Shown here: one piece after another, positions 7,059 through 17,134 of the stretch
Numbering within the stretch: the stretch's first letter is position 1
Layout of the letters: each line of letters opens with the position of its first letter
NCBI GenBank assembly: GCA_022072125.1
Contig: JAJVIH010000047.1
Coordinates: 23,002 to 87,001, forward strand
Length of the DNA stretch: 64,000 nt
Reading direction: 5' to 3'
DNA from: Myxococcota bacterium
GTDB taxonomy: Bacteria > Myxococcota > JAJVIH01
Position numbers and translations under genes: made by a program
Notes under the pieces: generated by a model
Told to the model about the DNA's origin: nothing
Database searches by the model: none
Seen by the model: only the letters and a program-made list of their open reading frames with translations

Positions 7059-9035
7059 ATGCCAGGCGCCTGGTGGTACCGGTTTTCAATTGTTGTCGCA
7101 TCGGTGTTCTTCGCCGTCATGGCGCTCATCGCCACCTTTGCGTTCGGCGACAAAAGCGCCGAGGAAATGCCCGGCTGGCTGCCCGAGGTCTTCCACCGGA
7201 AAATCTCACTGGGGCTGGACCTGCAGGGCGGCATGCACCTCATCCTGCAAGCCAAGATTGACAAGGCCATCAACGACAAGCTGGACGCCATCGCCGACAC
7301 CATTGTCGAGGATCTGAAGGCCGCCAAAAAGGGCGAGGGAGTCAAATGGTCCGCCGTGGACAACTTCCGGCGGATTGATTTCCCCACCGCGGAGGCCAAG
7401 GACTACGCGATCAAGGAACTGATGCCGAGGTACGGCCGCGTCAACAAATACGAGGAGACCGCCACCAGTTTCAAAATCGGCTTCACCGACGACGAGCGCA
7501 ACGCCTACGGCGAAGACGTGATGAAGAAGATCGTCGAAACCCTGAACAACCGCATTGATGAGTTCAACGTGAAGGAGTCCAAGGTCGGCCGCCGGGGCCG
7601 CGATCAGATCATCGTGGAGTTGCCGGGCATTTCCGAAACGAAGGACCTGCTTCAGGTTGAAGAAGAAATGAAGAAAACCTTCGGCCCCGCCCTGACCCGC
7701 TACGGTCTGCTGGGCGAAGGCGGCGACAAGGCGATGGGCTACTTCACCCGCAAGGTGACCCGCGCGGAAATCCAGGCGGTGTTCAACCGCACGCGCATCG
7801 GCCTTTCGGATGTCACCTGCACGGGGCCCGATGACAACTACGCCTGCACCCTGATGCTGCAATCGCTGGCGAAAAAGCGCTTCGGCACGACCGCCCGCCT
7901 GGAGTTCCGCATGGTGAATGACGAGGCGACGCCGCTCAAGGACCTGGAAGGCAAGCTGCCGGCGGGCGTCGAATACGCAATGGGCCGTTATCAAAAGCCC
8001 GACGGCGGATCCACATCCTACGAATACGTCACCGCCAAAAACCGGGATGTCCTGGAGAGCTTTCTGCGCGACAGCGCGCTGGTCAAGCCGCCGGACGGTT
8101 ACGAATATCTGGTTGAAACCGACAAGGACAATATCGGCGAAACGGTGTACCGCAGCGTGCTGGTGACCAAAACCGTCGCGCTGACCGGCGACACCATCAA
8201 CGACGCCCGGGTGGCGCAGGACACCGACAACATGGGGGGATATTTCGTCAGTCTCTCCTTCGACGCCACGGGCGCGCGGGTGTTTGAAGAACTGTCAGGC
8301 AGGAATATCGGCAAACGCATGGCGATCATCCTGGACAACACCGTGCAGTCCGCCCCGGTTTTCCAGGCGCGCATTGGCGGCGGACAGGCTCGCATCACCC
8401 TGAACAGCGACATCTCGCTGGAACGCTCCCTGCAGGACGCCCAGGACCTGGCCGCGGTGCTGCGCGCGGGCTCGCTGCCGGCGGACGTGGAGGTCATCTT
8501 CAAGCGCGAAGTCGGTCCCTCGCTGGGCGACGACTCCATCAAAGCGGGCATACAATCAATCGTGGTGGGCGCGGCGCTGGTCTTCATCTTCACGGTGATT
8601 TACTACAAGCTCAGCGGGATGGTGGCGGTGCTGATGCTCATCCTCAACATCGGGTTGATTCTCGCCTGCATGGCGCTGTTTGAAGCCACGCTGACTCTCC
8701 CCGGCATGGCGGGACTGCTGCTCACCCTGGGCATGGCGGTGGACGCCAGCATCATCATCAACGAGCGCATCCGCGAGGAGATCGCGGCGGGCCGCGGTCC
8801 CAGACAAGCGGTGACCCTGGGGTATGAAAAGGCCTTCAGCGCCATTTTCGACGCCAACATCACCACCCTGCTTGCAGCCATCATCCTTTACCAGTACGGC
8901 ACCGGTCCCATCCGCGGGTTCGCGGTGACCCTGTCCATCGGCATTTTCACCACCATGTTCACGGGGGTTTCAGCTTCCCGCCTGTTCATGGACTACATGG
9001 CGAACAACCGGGGCGATAAGCCTCTGAGCATCTGA
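7059..9035 (+). CDS. secD: Protein translocase subunit SecD
   Basis: RND-type membrane protein that uses the proton gradient to help pull secreted proteins through SecYEG. It is 658 residues. The first membrane helix is near residues 8-30, the DLQGG motif of the family sits at 54-58, and the large periplasmic P1 region runs to about residue 480. Five membrane helices close the protein, including GMAVDASIIINERIREE, the conserved helix 4 motif. AAGGGAG lies nine bases before the ATG. The P1 region holds a CTGPDDNYACTL segment with two Cys, which might form a disulfide in the periplasm. It is followed after 12 bases by secF. Confidence 0.97.
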   Translation: MPGAWWYRFSIVVASVFFAVMALIATFAFGDKSAEEMPGWLPEVFHRKISLGLDLQGGMHLILQAKIDKAINDKLDAIADTIVEDLKAAKKGEGVKWSAVDNFRRIDFPTAEAKDYAIKELMPRYGRVNKYEETATSFKIGFTDDERNAYGEDVMKKIVETLNNRIDEFNVKESKVGRRGRDQIIVELPGISETKDLLQVEEEMKKTFGPALTRYGLLGEGGDKAMGYFTRKVTRAEIQAVFNRTRIGLSDVTCTGPDDNYACTLMLQSLAKKRFGTTARLEFRMVNDEATPLKDLEGKLPAGVEYAMGRYQKPDGGSTSYEYVTAKNRDVLESFLRDSALVKPPDGYEYLVETDKDNIGETVYRSVLVTKTVALTGDTINDARVAQDTDNMGGYFVSLSFDATGARVFEELSGRNIGKRMAIILDNTVQSAPVFQARIGGGQARITLNSDISLERSLQDAQDLAAVLRAGSLPADVEVIFKREVGPSLGDDSIKAGIQSIVVGAALVFIFTVIYYKLSGMVAVLMLILNIGLILACMALFEATLTLPGMAGLLLTLGMAVDASIIINERIREEIAAGRGPRQAVTLGYEKAFSAIFDANITTLLAAIILYQYGTGPIRGFAVTLSIGIFTTMFTGVSASRLFMDYMANNRGDKPLSI

Positions 9036-9047
9036 CGGAATCCGGCC

Positions 9048-10217
9048 ATGCAATTACTGACCAACACCAATTTCGATTTTGTCGGCAAGCGCCGGTTTTT
9101 CGCCGCCTTCTCCGTGGTGGGGGCGGTCATCTCCTTTGTGCTGCTGTTCTATCCCGGAATGAACTACGGCATTGATTTCGAGGGCGGCACCGAAATGCAG
9201 ATCCGTTTCGGCAAATCCGTCGAAACCGACCAGTTGCGCGCCAGCCTGACCCGGTTTGGCCTGCAGAAGGCGGACCCCGTCACGGTGGATGGCAGCAACA
9301 ACACCCGCTACGTTGTCCGCATGGAGAGCTATTCCACGGTGGACGCGGCGACCATCGGCAAAATCAAGGAAGGCATCCGCGGGAAATACCAGTCTGATCT
9401 GACCCGCCTGGATATCAACGAGGAATCGGGAGAGAAATACGAGGCCAAACTGCGGCGCGACGCCACCCCCGATGAATTCAACAGCATTTTCACCGCCGCG
9501 GGCGTCACCAACGCGCGGGTGGAGTGTTTGGGATCGGCCCCGTCGGTGACCTGCAAAGCGGAACTGCCCGGCCTGCCGGAAAAGCTCATCGAACACCTGC
9601 GCAAGGATCTGGGCGATCCCGGGGTGATCAGCGAGGGCGTTGAATCGGTCAGCGCCCAGATTGGCCAGCAACTGATCCAGGATGGTTTCTGGGCGGTGGT
9701 GTTCTCGGTCATTGGCATCCTGATTTATATCCTGATCCGCTTCGACATGCGGTTCGCGCCTGGCGCCGTGGTGGCGACCGTCCATGACACCCTGATGACC
9801 CTGGGCATCCTTGTGATCTCGCGGGTCGAATTCAACATGACGGTGCTCGCCGCCATGTTGACCATCGTCGGGTATTCCATCAACGACACCATTGTGGTGT
9901 TTGACCGTATCCGTGAAAACCTCCAGCGTTTCGGCTCCATGGGAATCGCCGAGGTGATCAACCGCAGCATCAACGAAACCCTGAGCCGGACCATCATGAC
10001 CGGCTGCACGACCCTGGTCGCCACCTTCGCCCTGATGTTTTTCGGCGGCGAAACCCTGTTCGGATTTGGCTTCGCCATGACTTTTGGGATAATTGTGGGT
10101 ACATATAGTTCAATCTATATTGCAAGCCCGGTTATTATCTATCTGGAAGAGCAGTTTGGCGAACAAAAGTCCGCTGGAGTGAAGGCAGGCGGTGCGCAGG
10201 GCAAGGCGGCGACATGA
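9048..10217 (+). CDS. secF: Protein translocase subunit SecF
   Basis: Partner of SecD in the Sec auxiliary complex; 389 residues. The N-terminus has FDFVGKRRFFAAFS before the first membrane helix and the GIDFEGGTEMQIRF motif right after it. The membrane domain has the signature YSINDTIVVFDRIRENL. The periplasmic region between helices 1 and 2 is longer than in E. coli and contains a two-Cys loop (VECLGSAPSVTCKAE), as SecD does here. The C-terminal helix ends in IYLEEQFG. It starts 12 bases after secD and ends 15 bases before recJ, so all four genes look co-transcribed. Confidence 0.97.
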   Translation: MQLLTNTNFDFVGKRRFFAAFSVVGAVISFVLLFYPGMNYGIDFEGGTEMQIRFGKSVETDQLRASLTRFGLQKADPVTVDGSNNTRYVVRMESYSTVDAATIGKIKEGIRGKYQSDLTRLDINEESGEKYEAKLRRDATPDEFNSIFTAAGVTNARVECLGSAPSVTCKAELPGLPEKLIEHLRKDLGDPGVISEGVESVSAQIGQQLIQDGFWAVVFSVIGILIYILIRFDMRFAPGAVVATVHDTLMTLGILVISRVEFNMTVLAAMLTIVGYSINDTIVVFDRIRENLQRFGSMGIAEVINRSINETLSRTIMTGCTTLVATFALMFFGGETLFGFGFAMTFGIIVGTYSSIYIASPVIIYLEEQFGEQKSAGVKAGGAQGKAAT

Positions 10218-10232
10218 TGAGGCGTGTTCCTT

Positions 10233-12017
10233 ATGAGAAAAACGTGGGAAGTTGATTCCATTCCCGGCCATGACGTTGATCTTCTCTGCAATGAACTGAA
10301 GCTGCGGCGGGCCACCGCCCGGGTTCTGATCAACCGCGGCATCCGCCATCCCGACGCAGCCTCCCATTTCCTCAACGCCGGGCTCGACAAAATGAGCAAT
10401 CCCGGCCTGATGTGCGACATCGGACCCGCCGCCGCCCGTATCGTCAGGGCCATCCGCAACAAGGAATTGATCGCCATCTACGGCGACTACGACGTGGATG
10501 GGGTCACCTCCACCGCCATCCTGACCCTGTTCATCCGCTCGGTCGGCGGACGGACGGATTATTGCATTCCCCGGCGCCTGACCGAGGGATACGGGCTGAA
10601 CCGCGACCGCGTGAAGGATATCGCCTCGCGGGGAACCCGCCTGATGATCACCGCCGACTGCGGCATCTCCAGCCACGCGGAAATCGCGCTGGCCGCCGAA
10701 TTGGGGATGGAGACCATCGTGCTGGATCACCACCAGCTTCCCGAGGTGCTGCCGAAATGCGTCGCGGTGATGAATCCACACCGCCCGGATTGCAAATTCC
10801 CGACCAAGGACCTGTGCTCCGCGGGCATCGCCTTCTGCCTGATCACGGAACTGCGCAAACAACTCCGCGAGATTGGCCACTTCACCGAGGGCCAGGAGCC
10901 TCGCCTGCGCGACTACATGGACCTGGTGGGCCTGGGAACCATCGGCGACGTGGTTCCCATGATCGGCGACAACCGCATCTTCGTGAAATACGGATTGCGC
11001 GAGATCGCCAAATCCACCCGCCCTGGCGTGCGCGCGCTGATGGACGTGGCCGGATACCCCATGCAGGGAGTAAATACGGGAACCGTCGCGTTCAAACTGG
11101 CGCCGCGCATCAATGCGGCGGGCCGCATGGGCGAGGCCGAGCGGGCCGTGCGCCTGCTCACCACCGACAGTTATCCGGAGGCGCTGCGCATCGCCCGCGA
11201 ACTGGACGAAGACAACCGCCGCCGCCAGGCTATCGAGCAGGACATCGTCTTCCGCGCCATCCGGCAGATTGATTCCAGCGAAGAGTACCTGAACGCTCCC
11301 GCGCTGGTGGTCTCCGGACAGGATTGGCACCAGGGCGTGATTGGGATTGTCGCCGCCCGCCTGGTGGAGCGCTACCACCGCCCGGTGTTCGTGATCAGCG
11401 ATGACGGGAGATCGGGAAAAGGCAGCGGACGCTCCATACCCGGTTTCCATCTCTACAAGGCGCTGCGCAACTGCGACGATCTGCTGACCCAATACGGCGG
11501 CCACGAAATGGCGGCGGGGCTCAGCATTGACAGCGATTCGATTGAGGACTTCCGCAAGGCCTTTGAGTATTTCGCCCAGCGCGAACTGGGACGCAATCCG
11601 CCCCAGCAGGTGCTGAAGCTGGACGGCCACGTGACCTGCGCCGAGATTGACATTCCCTGGGTGGAGGAATTGTTGCAATTGGGTCCTCATGGCCCTGGCA
11701 ACCGCGAACCGACTTTTGGAATCGCGGACGCCAACGTGCGCAACAAATGGCTGGTTTCCAATGGCCGTCACCTCAAGCTGACGCTGGATGACGGCACCGG
11801 CAGCCACGACGCCATTGGATTCAAACTCGCGCGTCACCTGGATCGCATTGATGGTCCGGTCTCCGTCGCCTACTACCCGGAGTTGAACCGTTTCCGGGGC
11901 AACGTCACCGTTCAGCTCAAAATCAAGGATTTGAAGTTTGGCGACGCCCGCGACACCGCAGCCGCCAATCCCTCCGCCTGGGAGCCCGAGGAACTGGATC
12001 AGGATACGGCGTATTAA
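10233..12017 (+). CDS. recJ: Single-stranded-DNA-specific exonuclease RecJ
   Basis: 5'-3' exonuclease of DNA repair and recombination, 594 residues. The DHH phosphoesterase motifs are all visible: YGDYDVDGVTSTAIL, ITADCG, LDHHQLPE and GLGTIGDVVPM. The DHHA1 part carries GRSGKGSGRSIPGFHLYKAL and GGHEMAAGL. The start was moved to ATG 10233, which has GAGG ten bases upstream; a GTG at 10224 lies directly on top of that site. A C-terminal OB-like domain covers the last 130 residues. It sits right behind secF, an order I recall from other proteobacteria. A 361-base stretch without a gene follows. Confidence 0.96.
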   Translation: MRKTWEVDSIPGHDVDLLCNELKLRRATARVLINRGIRHPDAASHFLNAGLDKMSNPGLMCDIGPAAARIVRAIRNKELIAIYGDYDVDGVTSTAILTLFIRSVGGRTDYCIPRRLTEGYGLNRDRVKDIASRGTRLMITADCGISSHAEIALAAELGMETIVLDHHQLPEVLPKCVAVMNPHRPDCKFPTKDLCSAGIAFCLITELRKQLREIGHFTEGQEPRLRDYMDLVGLGTIGDVVPMIGDNRIFVKYGLREIAKSTRPGVRALMDVAGYPMQGVNTGTVAFKLAPRINAAGRMGEAERAVRLLTTDSYPEALRIARELDEDNRRRQAIEQDIVFRAIRQIDSSEEYLNAPALVVSGQDWHQGVIGIVAARLVERYHRPVFVISDDGRSGKGSGRSIPGFHLYKALRNCDDLLTQYGGHEMAAGLSIDSDSIEDFRKAFEYFAQRELGRNPPQQVLKLDGHVTCAEIDIPWVEELLQLGPHGPGNREPTFGIADANVRNKWLVSNGRHLKLTLDDGTGSHDAIGFKLARHLDRIDGPVSVAYYPELNRFRGNVTVQLKIKDLKFGDARDTAAANPSAWEPEELDQDTAY

Positions 12018-12378
12018 CGGGCCGCCGGACGCATCGCCTGCCCGTGGATGGGCCGCTCCATGCTCACGGCGGCGTTGCGCGGCGACCGCTTCCCGCCCCC
12101 TCCGCCGTTCCATCACCACAATACGCATCCGGCGCCGCCGGCGCTCAAATCCCAACCCGCGCCTGTTCCGGTTGATCCGGCCCGTTCGTCTGACGGGGCG
12201 GATCACATGGGCCAGGCCGCATGGAACGTGTAATCCGCCCCATCCGGCGCCGCGCGCCAGGCCATCCAGAACACATGGGGATATATCCGTATGTATCCGG
12301 CGATGCCTGTCCGCCATCTACACCGCGGCGCCGCGGGGCGGTCTGGCTCCCGGCGGCTGGTTATGATAGCTCCCGCCC
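12018..12378. other. Intergenic region recJ-alaC
   Basis: No gene is supported here. The stretch is GC-rich and holds one clear structure, an inverted repeat at 12195-12241. A TATGAT box at 12362-12367 lies 11 bases before the alaC ATG, without a good -35 element in front of it. Confidence 0.6.
12195..12241. repeat. Perfect 9-bp inverted repeat with 29-base loop
   Basis: GGGGCGGAT (12195-12203) pairs with ATCCGCCCC (12233-12241). The loop contains CACAT and ACGTG, which could extend the structure. There is no T-run, so it is a weak terminator at best; it may be a structured RNA or a protein site. Confidence 0.5.
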
Positions 12379-13551
12379 ATGGACGAGTTCTACAGAATCA
12401 AACGTCTTCCTCCCTATGTCTTCGCAGCGGTCAATGAAATGAAATATCGCGCCCGCGTGCGCGGCGAGGACATCATTGACTTTGGCATGGGCAATCCCGA
12501 CGGGGCCACCCCGCAGCCCATCGTGGACAAGCTGGTGGCCGCCGCGCAGGACCCGCGCAACCACCGGTATTCCCAGTCGAAAGGCATCCGCGGGCTGCGC
12601 AAGGCCATGGCGGGCTGGTATCAGCGCCGCTTCAACGTCGAACTGGACCCGGAGACCGAAGTGGTCGTGACCCTCGGCTCCAAGGAAGGCCTGTCACACC
12701 TGCTGATGGCGGTGATTGGTCCCGGCGAAGCGGTGCTGGTTCCCAACCCGACCTATCCCATTCACGCCTATGGCGTGGTGCTGGCGGGCGGCGATGTCAT
12801 CAACGTCTTCCACAAGGAGGAAGTGGATTTCTTCGCCGAACTCAAGTCCGCCTACCTGCGGACCTGGCCCAGGCCCCGGCTGCTCATCCTGAATTTCCCC
12901 CACAACCCCACCACCGCGACGGTGGAGGCCGGGTTCTTTGAACAGGTGGTCGCCTTCGCCAGGGAGAATGATCTGCTGGTGATTCACGATCTCGCCTACG
13001 CCGACATCGCTTTCGACGGCTACTCGCCGCCGTCGTTCCTCGCGGCGCCGCACGCGCGCGACGTAGGAGTGGAGTGTTTCACCCTGTCCAAATCCTACAA
13101 TATGCCGGGATGGCGCGTGGGCTTTGTCTGCGGCAACGCGCGCATGGTTCACGCGCTGTCGCGGCTCAAGAGTTACCTGGACTACGGAATGTTCCAGCCC
13201 ATCCAAATCGCCTCCACGGTGGCGCTGAATGAGATGGACGAGGAACCTCCCAAGATCAGCCGCCTGTACCAGGAGCGCCGCGACGTGCTGATTGACGGCC
13301 TGCGCCGCATCGGCTGGACGGTTCCGCCGCCCAAGGCCACCATGTTTGTCTGGGCGAAAATCCCGGAACCCTTCCGCGCCATGGGCTCGCTGGAGTTTTC
13401 GAAAATGCTGGTGGAAAAGGCCAAGGTAGCGGTGGCGCCGGGCGTTGGTTTCGGCATGGCGGGGGACGAATATGTCCGCTTCGCCCTGGTGGAAAACGAG
13501 CAGCGCGTCCGCCAGGCGGTGCGCGGCCTCAAAACGGCGTTGGGCGGGTGA
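12379..13551 (+). CDS. alaC: Alanine-forming class I/II aminotransferase, AlaC type
   Basis: PLP-dependent aminotransferase that makes alanine from pyruvate and glutamate. The 390 residues follow E. coli AlaC closely along the whole length: [10 protein letters not shown] at the start, [15 protein letters not shown] at 31-45, [20 protein letters not shown] and the PLP-lysine motif [15 protein letters not shown] with Lys238. A substrate difference from AlaC cannot be excluded, because LL-diaminopimelate aminotransferases share much of the fold, but the match to AlaC is the stronger one. No Shine-Dalgarno sequence precedes the ATG; a TATGAT box 11 bases upstream suggests a very short or absent leader. 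Confidence 0.9.
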   Translation: MDEFYRIKRLPPYVFAAVNEMKYRARVRGEDIIDFGMGNPDGATPQPIVDKLVAAAQDPRNHRYSQSKGIRGLRKAMAGWYQRRFNVELDPETEVVVTLGSKEGLSHLLMAVIGPGEAVLVPNPTYPIHAYGVVLAGGDVINVFHKEEVDFFAELKSAYLRTWPRPRLLILNFPHNPTTATVEAGFFEQVVAFARENDLLVIHDLAYADIAFDGYSPPSFLAAPHARDVGVECFTLSKSYNMPGWRVGFVCGNARMVHALSRLKSYLDYGMFQPIQIASTVALNEMDEEPPKISRLYQERRDVLIDGLRRIGWTVPPPKATMFVWAKIPEPFRAMGSLEFSKMLVEKAKVAVAPGVGFGMAGDEYVRFALVENEQRVRQAVRGLKTALGG

Positions 13552-13625
13552 TTCACACTGGCGCCGCTTCTGTCCCGGCGGCGCCGGATCGTCTCCCGCC
13601 GGAGCAGTGGAATGACCTGGCTGAA

Positions 13626-13653
13626 TTGCGGATGAACAACCGCCTCCTATACT
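13626..13653 (+). promoter_or_regulatory. Promoter for hemH, predicted leaderless
   Basis: TATACT (13648-13653) lies 7 bases before the hemH ATG, with TTGCGG 16 bases further upstream. Transcription would begin at or next to the start codon, and no Shine-Dalgarno sequence is present. Confidence 0.45.
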
Positions 13654-13660
13654 CGCCGAG

Positions 13661-14689
13661 ATGACGCAGCCGCATTTCAGAACAGCCATCCTGCTGCTCA
13701 ACCTGGGCACGCCCACGGCCCCGGAAAGCGGTCCCGTGCGCGCCTACCTGGAGGAGTTTCTCAGCGATCCGCGGGTGCTGGATATTCCCGCGCCGGCGCG
13801 CTGGGCCCTGCTCAATCTGGTCATCCTGCCGCGCAGACCGGCGGCCTCGGCGGAGGCGTACCGGAAAATCTGGACGCCGCTGGGCTCCCCCTTGCTGGTG
13901 GAAGGACACAAGCTGACCCGGGCGCTGCGCAGGGAAATGCCCAACACCAGCATAGAACTGGCGATGCGCTACGGCCAGCCCTCCATTCCCAGCGTGATGG
14001 AACGGCTGATGCGGGAGCGGATTGACCGGCTGATCGTGGCCCCGCTGTATCCCCAGTATTCGTCGGCCTCCACGGGCTCCTCGCTGGAAAGGGTGATGGA
14101 CCTCATCCGCGGCGAATGGAATATCCCCGCCATCTCGGTCCTGCCGCCTTTTTACGACCATCCGGCCTTCATCGCCGCCTGGAAGGATATCGCCGGGCCG
14201 CTGCTGCATTCCTTCCAGCCCGATCATGTGCTGCTCAGCTACCACGGTCTGCCCGAGCGCCATGTCAGGAAAAGCGATCCCACCCGGGGACATTGCCTGG
14301 TGCGGGGCGGCTGCTGCGACGCCATCACGGCGGACAACCAGTACTGTTACCGGGCGCAGTGTTTCTCCACCAGCCGCGCGCTCAAACGCGCCCTGGAACT
14401 GGAGGCGGCGAAGGTGACGGTATGCTTCCAGTCCCGGCTGACCCGCGACCCATGGCTGACCCCCTTCACCGACAAGGTGCTGGAGGAGTTGCCCGCGCGC
14501 GGAGTGAAACGCCTCGCCGTGTTGTGCCCGGCCTTTGTCGCCGACTGCCTGGAGACGCTGGAGGAGATCGGCATGCGCGCCCGCGACGATTTCCGCGCGG
14601 CGGGGGGGGAGGACCTGATGCTCACGCCTTCGCTGAACGATCATCCGTCCTGGGTGCGCGCTCTCGCCCAAATGCTGCGGGAAATCTGA
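13661..14689 (+). CDS. hemH: Ferrochelatase with internal cysteine cluster
   Basis: Inserts ferrous iron into a porphyrin, the final step of haem synthesis; 342 residues. The catalytic His is in SYHGLPERH (His195); YSSASTGSSLE and the acidic DCLETLEEI near the C-terminus are the other hallmarks. Between residues 212 and 234 lie five Cys (212, 218, 219, 229, 234). Ferrochelatases of Myxococcus xanthus and relatives are known to bind a [2Fe-2S] cluster through four Cys in an internal segment of about 20 residues, and this segment fits that description. The C-terminus has none of the three terminal Cys used in animal enzymes. It stands before the cytochrome c block. Whether the product is protohaem or coprohaem cannot be read from the sequence. 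Confidence 0.95.
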   Translation: MTQPHFRTAILLLNLGTPTAPESGPVRAYLEEFLSDPRVLDIPAPARWALLNLVILPRRPAASAEAYRKIWTPLGSPLLVEGHKLTRALRREMPNTSIELAMRYGQPSIPSVMERLMRERIDRLIVAPLYPQYSSASTGSSLERVMDLIRGEWNIPAISVLPPFYDHPAFIAAWKDIAGPLLHSFQPDHVLLSYHGLPERHVRKSDPTRGHCLVRGGCCDAITADNQYCYRAQCFSTSRALKRALELEAAKVTVCFQSRLTRDPWLTPFTDKVLEELPARGVKRLAVLCPAFVADCLETLEEIGMRARDDFRAAGGEDLMLTPSLNDHPSWVRALAQMLREI

Positions 14690-14884
14690 TCGCCGCTTCC
14701 ACCGCCGGAGCGGCTTCCGCTTTTCCCATGCCGGATACCCACAATGGGGGATTGCGAACCTGCCGCGAACGCGGGTGAGCCGGGATGGCCGCAACCAGCG
14801 GCGCACGGGCGGATGACCTCATGCCGTGAACGGCGAAAAGCACAAATCCGGCGTCCGGTCCCCCCCCTGCGGAGTTTGCCCGGG

Positions 14885-15418
14885 ATGGGGCGCTGTGCTA
14901 GTTCCCTGCGCGCCGTGAACTGGACAGGCCGTATCACCGCACCGCTTGGATTCGCTATCTCCGCCCTGGTTTTTGGGGCGGTGGCGTGGATGGGCGCGCG
15001 CGAATCGGGCGCCTCCGGCCTGAGCCAGGATGAATTCGCCGGTCCGGAGACCTGCCGTTCCTGCCACCAGGCGGAGTACGAGTCCTGGGCGCGCAGCCCC
15101 CATGCCCGCGCCACCAACAGCCTGCCGGAGAACGCCCGGCGCGATCCCCGCTGCCTGCGCTGCCACGCCACTTCGGTGGAACAGAACCTGCTGGGGGTTT
15201 CGTGCGAGGCTTGCCACGGGGCGGGAAAATACTATTGGCCCAGCTACGTGATGCGCGACCGCGAACTGTCGCGTCTGGTGGGTCTCCGGGATCAATCCCC
15301 GGAGACCTGCAAGACCTGCCACACCGCGGATGCGCCGTCGCTGGAGCCCTTCGACTATGACAAGGCCTGGCGTCAAATCGCACACGGCAAAAAAAGCCAG
15401 GCGCCCGCCGGCAAGTGA
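14885..15418 (+). CDS. Tetraheme c-type cytochrome, membrane-anchored
   Basis: A 177-residue periplasmic electron carrier. Four haem-binding CxxCH motifs are present: CRSCH (57-61), CLRCH (90-94), CEACH (107-111) and CKTCH (142-146). Motif spacing and the SPHARA segment after the first haem resemble cytochrome c554-type proteins. The helix LGFAISALVFGAVAW near residues 21-35 is a signal anchor or signal peptide. The start is uncertain: ATG 14885 has GGAG ten bases upstream; GTG 14915 would begin right before the helix and has a TGCTAGTTC box upstream. It precedes resB by 9 bases, so the cytochrome and the machinery that attaches its haem are likely co-expressed. Confidence 0.85.
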   Translation: MGRCASSLRAVNWTGRITAPLGFAISALVFGAVAWMGARESGASGLSQDEFAGPETCRSCHQAEYESWARSPHARATNSLPENARRDPRCLRCHATSVEQNLLGVSCEACHGAGKYYWPSYVMRDRELSRLVGLRDQSPETCKTCHTADAPSLEPFDYDKAWRQIAHGKKSQAPAGK

Positions 15419-15427
15419 GTCCGCACC

Positions 15428-17134
15428 ATGAGTTCGCCCGCGCTGGACAACCAGACCGCGCTTCCGGTTCGCCGCCGCGAATCCGCCGTGGACGTCATCT
15501 GGCGCATTTTCTGTTCGCTGAAGCTGGCGATCTTCCTGATCGCCGCCATTGCCGCCGCCAGCGTGGCCTCGACCTTCATCCTGCAGAACAAACCCATTGA
15601 AGAACTCAAGGCGGTTTATTCCGGACAGGCCTATTTCATCTTCCGGCAACTGGGCCTGTTCGACATCTTTCATTCCACCTGGTTCGTATTCCTCGTGGTG
15701 TTGCTGGCGCTCAACCTGATCGCCTGCTCCATCGAACGTTTTCCGCTGATCTGGAGGCTGATGCACCTGTACGGCGACAATCCTTCCGAAAAGGATTTGC
15801 GCCGCCAGAAATTCACCGCCGAAGTCACCGTGCCGGACGCCGCCCTGCGGGTGGAGGAACTGGCCGCGCTTGGCAGGCAACGGTTCGACCGCGATCCGGT
15901 GATCACGCGCCGCGAGGATGGCGTGACCATCGTCTCGTTCGAGAAACACCGCTGGGGCCGGACGGGCGTATATGGCATCCATGTCTCCCTGCTTGTGATC
16001 TTTTATGGAGCGCTGGTGGGAAATCTGTGGGGATTCGAGGGTCTGATCTCCATCCCCGAAGGTTCGACCGTGGACAACTTCGTGCTGATTTCGCGGATAG
16101 GCAACGAGATCGAGCGCAAGCTGGGCTTTGAAATCCGCTGCAACGACTTTGACTTGCAGCGTTTCTCCAACGGCTCGCCAATGGCCTTCAAATCCAGCCT
16201 GTCGGTCTTTCAGAACGGTCAGAAGGTCAAGGAGCAGGTGATTGATGTCAACGAACCCCTGGAATGGGGCGGCATGACCTTTTACCAGTCGTCCTACGTG
16301 GAATTGGGGGCCCGGCCGGCCATGGAGTTCACCGCCAGGAATGGCTCTGGAGAACTTCAGCAATACCGTCTCTTCGCCAACTCGCTGTTCCACCTGCCAG
16401 GGGATGAACGCCTGTCGCGGGTGACCGGATTCAGCCCCGATTACCGGCAGATGGGGCCGGCCCTGATGTTCACCGTCAACGCCGATGGCGGGGAGTCCGG
16501 GACTTGGACGGTCTTCGACGGCTTCACTTCACGGGACAAGCTGAAGATCGAGGTCATCAATACCGCCGCCAACACCGGCGAAACCAAATCGGCGGCGCTG
16601 GACGGCGTGATCGCGAAGGACGGCGATGTGGAATGGGTGGTTTACGCCTATAAAGAGGATCGCGAGGGCCTGGGACCCGCGGTCCGGCTGGCGGCGCGCG
16701 AGCCCGGCGGCGAAATGACCATGCGCTGGATTTACCAGAACCACCCCAGACTGGACGCCCTGGCGCATCCGGACAGCAAACTGCGTTTTGTCTTTCATGG
16801 CCGGGAAGAGACCGCTTCGCCTTGGAGCTTCGCCGGGCTGGCGATGACGCAGGACCAGGCCTTCGCCACTGGCATCCAGATGGCGCGGGAGCCGGGGGCG
16901 CGCATTGTGCTGGTGGGTTTTGTCATGTTCATGGTTGGCTTGGCGGTGACCTGGCTGATGTCGCACCGCCGGGTCTGGTTGCGCATCGAAGGGGATCAGG
17001 TATTCGTGTCCGGCAATACGCACCGGTATCCGGGCGCGTTTGGCGAATGGTTTGATGGTCTGTGCGACGAACTGGCGGCCTTGGGCGGCAAGCCCGCCGC
17101 CGTTTCCGCGGAGACCCCGGAGAAAACGGCATGA
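15428..17134 (+). CDS. resB: Cytochrome c biogenesis protein ResB (Ccs1 family)
   Basis: Membrane part of System II cytochrome c maturation, which delivers haem and reduced apocytochrome together with CcsA. It is 568 residues. Membrane helices lie at [58 protein letters not shown] and, near the C-terminus, [26 protein letters not shown] large periplasmic domain fills the space between helices 3 and 4, with [18 protein letters not shown] and MTFYQSSY, both typical of ResB. The stop overlaps the ccsA start by four bases (ATGA), so the two are translationally coupled. Confidence 0.95.
   Translation: MSSPALDNQTALPVRRRESAVDVIWRIFCSLKLAIFLIAAIAAASVASTFILQNKPIEELKAVYSGQAYFIFRQLGLFDIFHSTWFVFLVVLLALNLIACSIERFPLIWRLMHLYGDNPSEKDLRRQKFTAEVTVPDAALRVEELAALGRQRFDRDPVITRREDGVTIVSFEKHRWGRTGVYGIHVSLLVIFYGALVGNLWGFEGLISIPEGSTVDNFVLISRIGNEIERKLGFEIRCNDFDLQRFSNGSPMAFKSSLSVFQNGQKVKEQVIDVNEPLEWGGMTFYQSSYVELGARPAMEFTARNGSGELQQYRLFANSLFHLPGDERLSRVTGFSPDYRQMGPALMFTVNADGGESGTWTVFDGFTSRDKLKIEVINTAANTGETKSAALDGVIAKDGDVEWVVYAYKEDREGLGPAVRLAAREPGGEMTMRWIYQNHPRLDALAHPDSKLRFVFHGREETASPWSFAGLAMTQDQAFATGIQMAREPGARIVLVGFVMFMVGLAVTWLMSHRRVWLRIEGDQVFVSGNTHRYPGAFGEWFDGLCDELAALGGKPAAVSAETPEKTA

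Noticed and set aside
10110..12317. 735-codon open frame on the minus strand
   Set aside because: Antisense to recJ; composition follows the codon mirror of a GC-rich gene.
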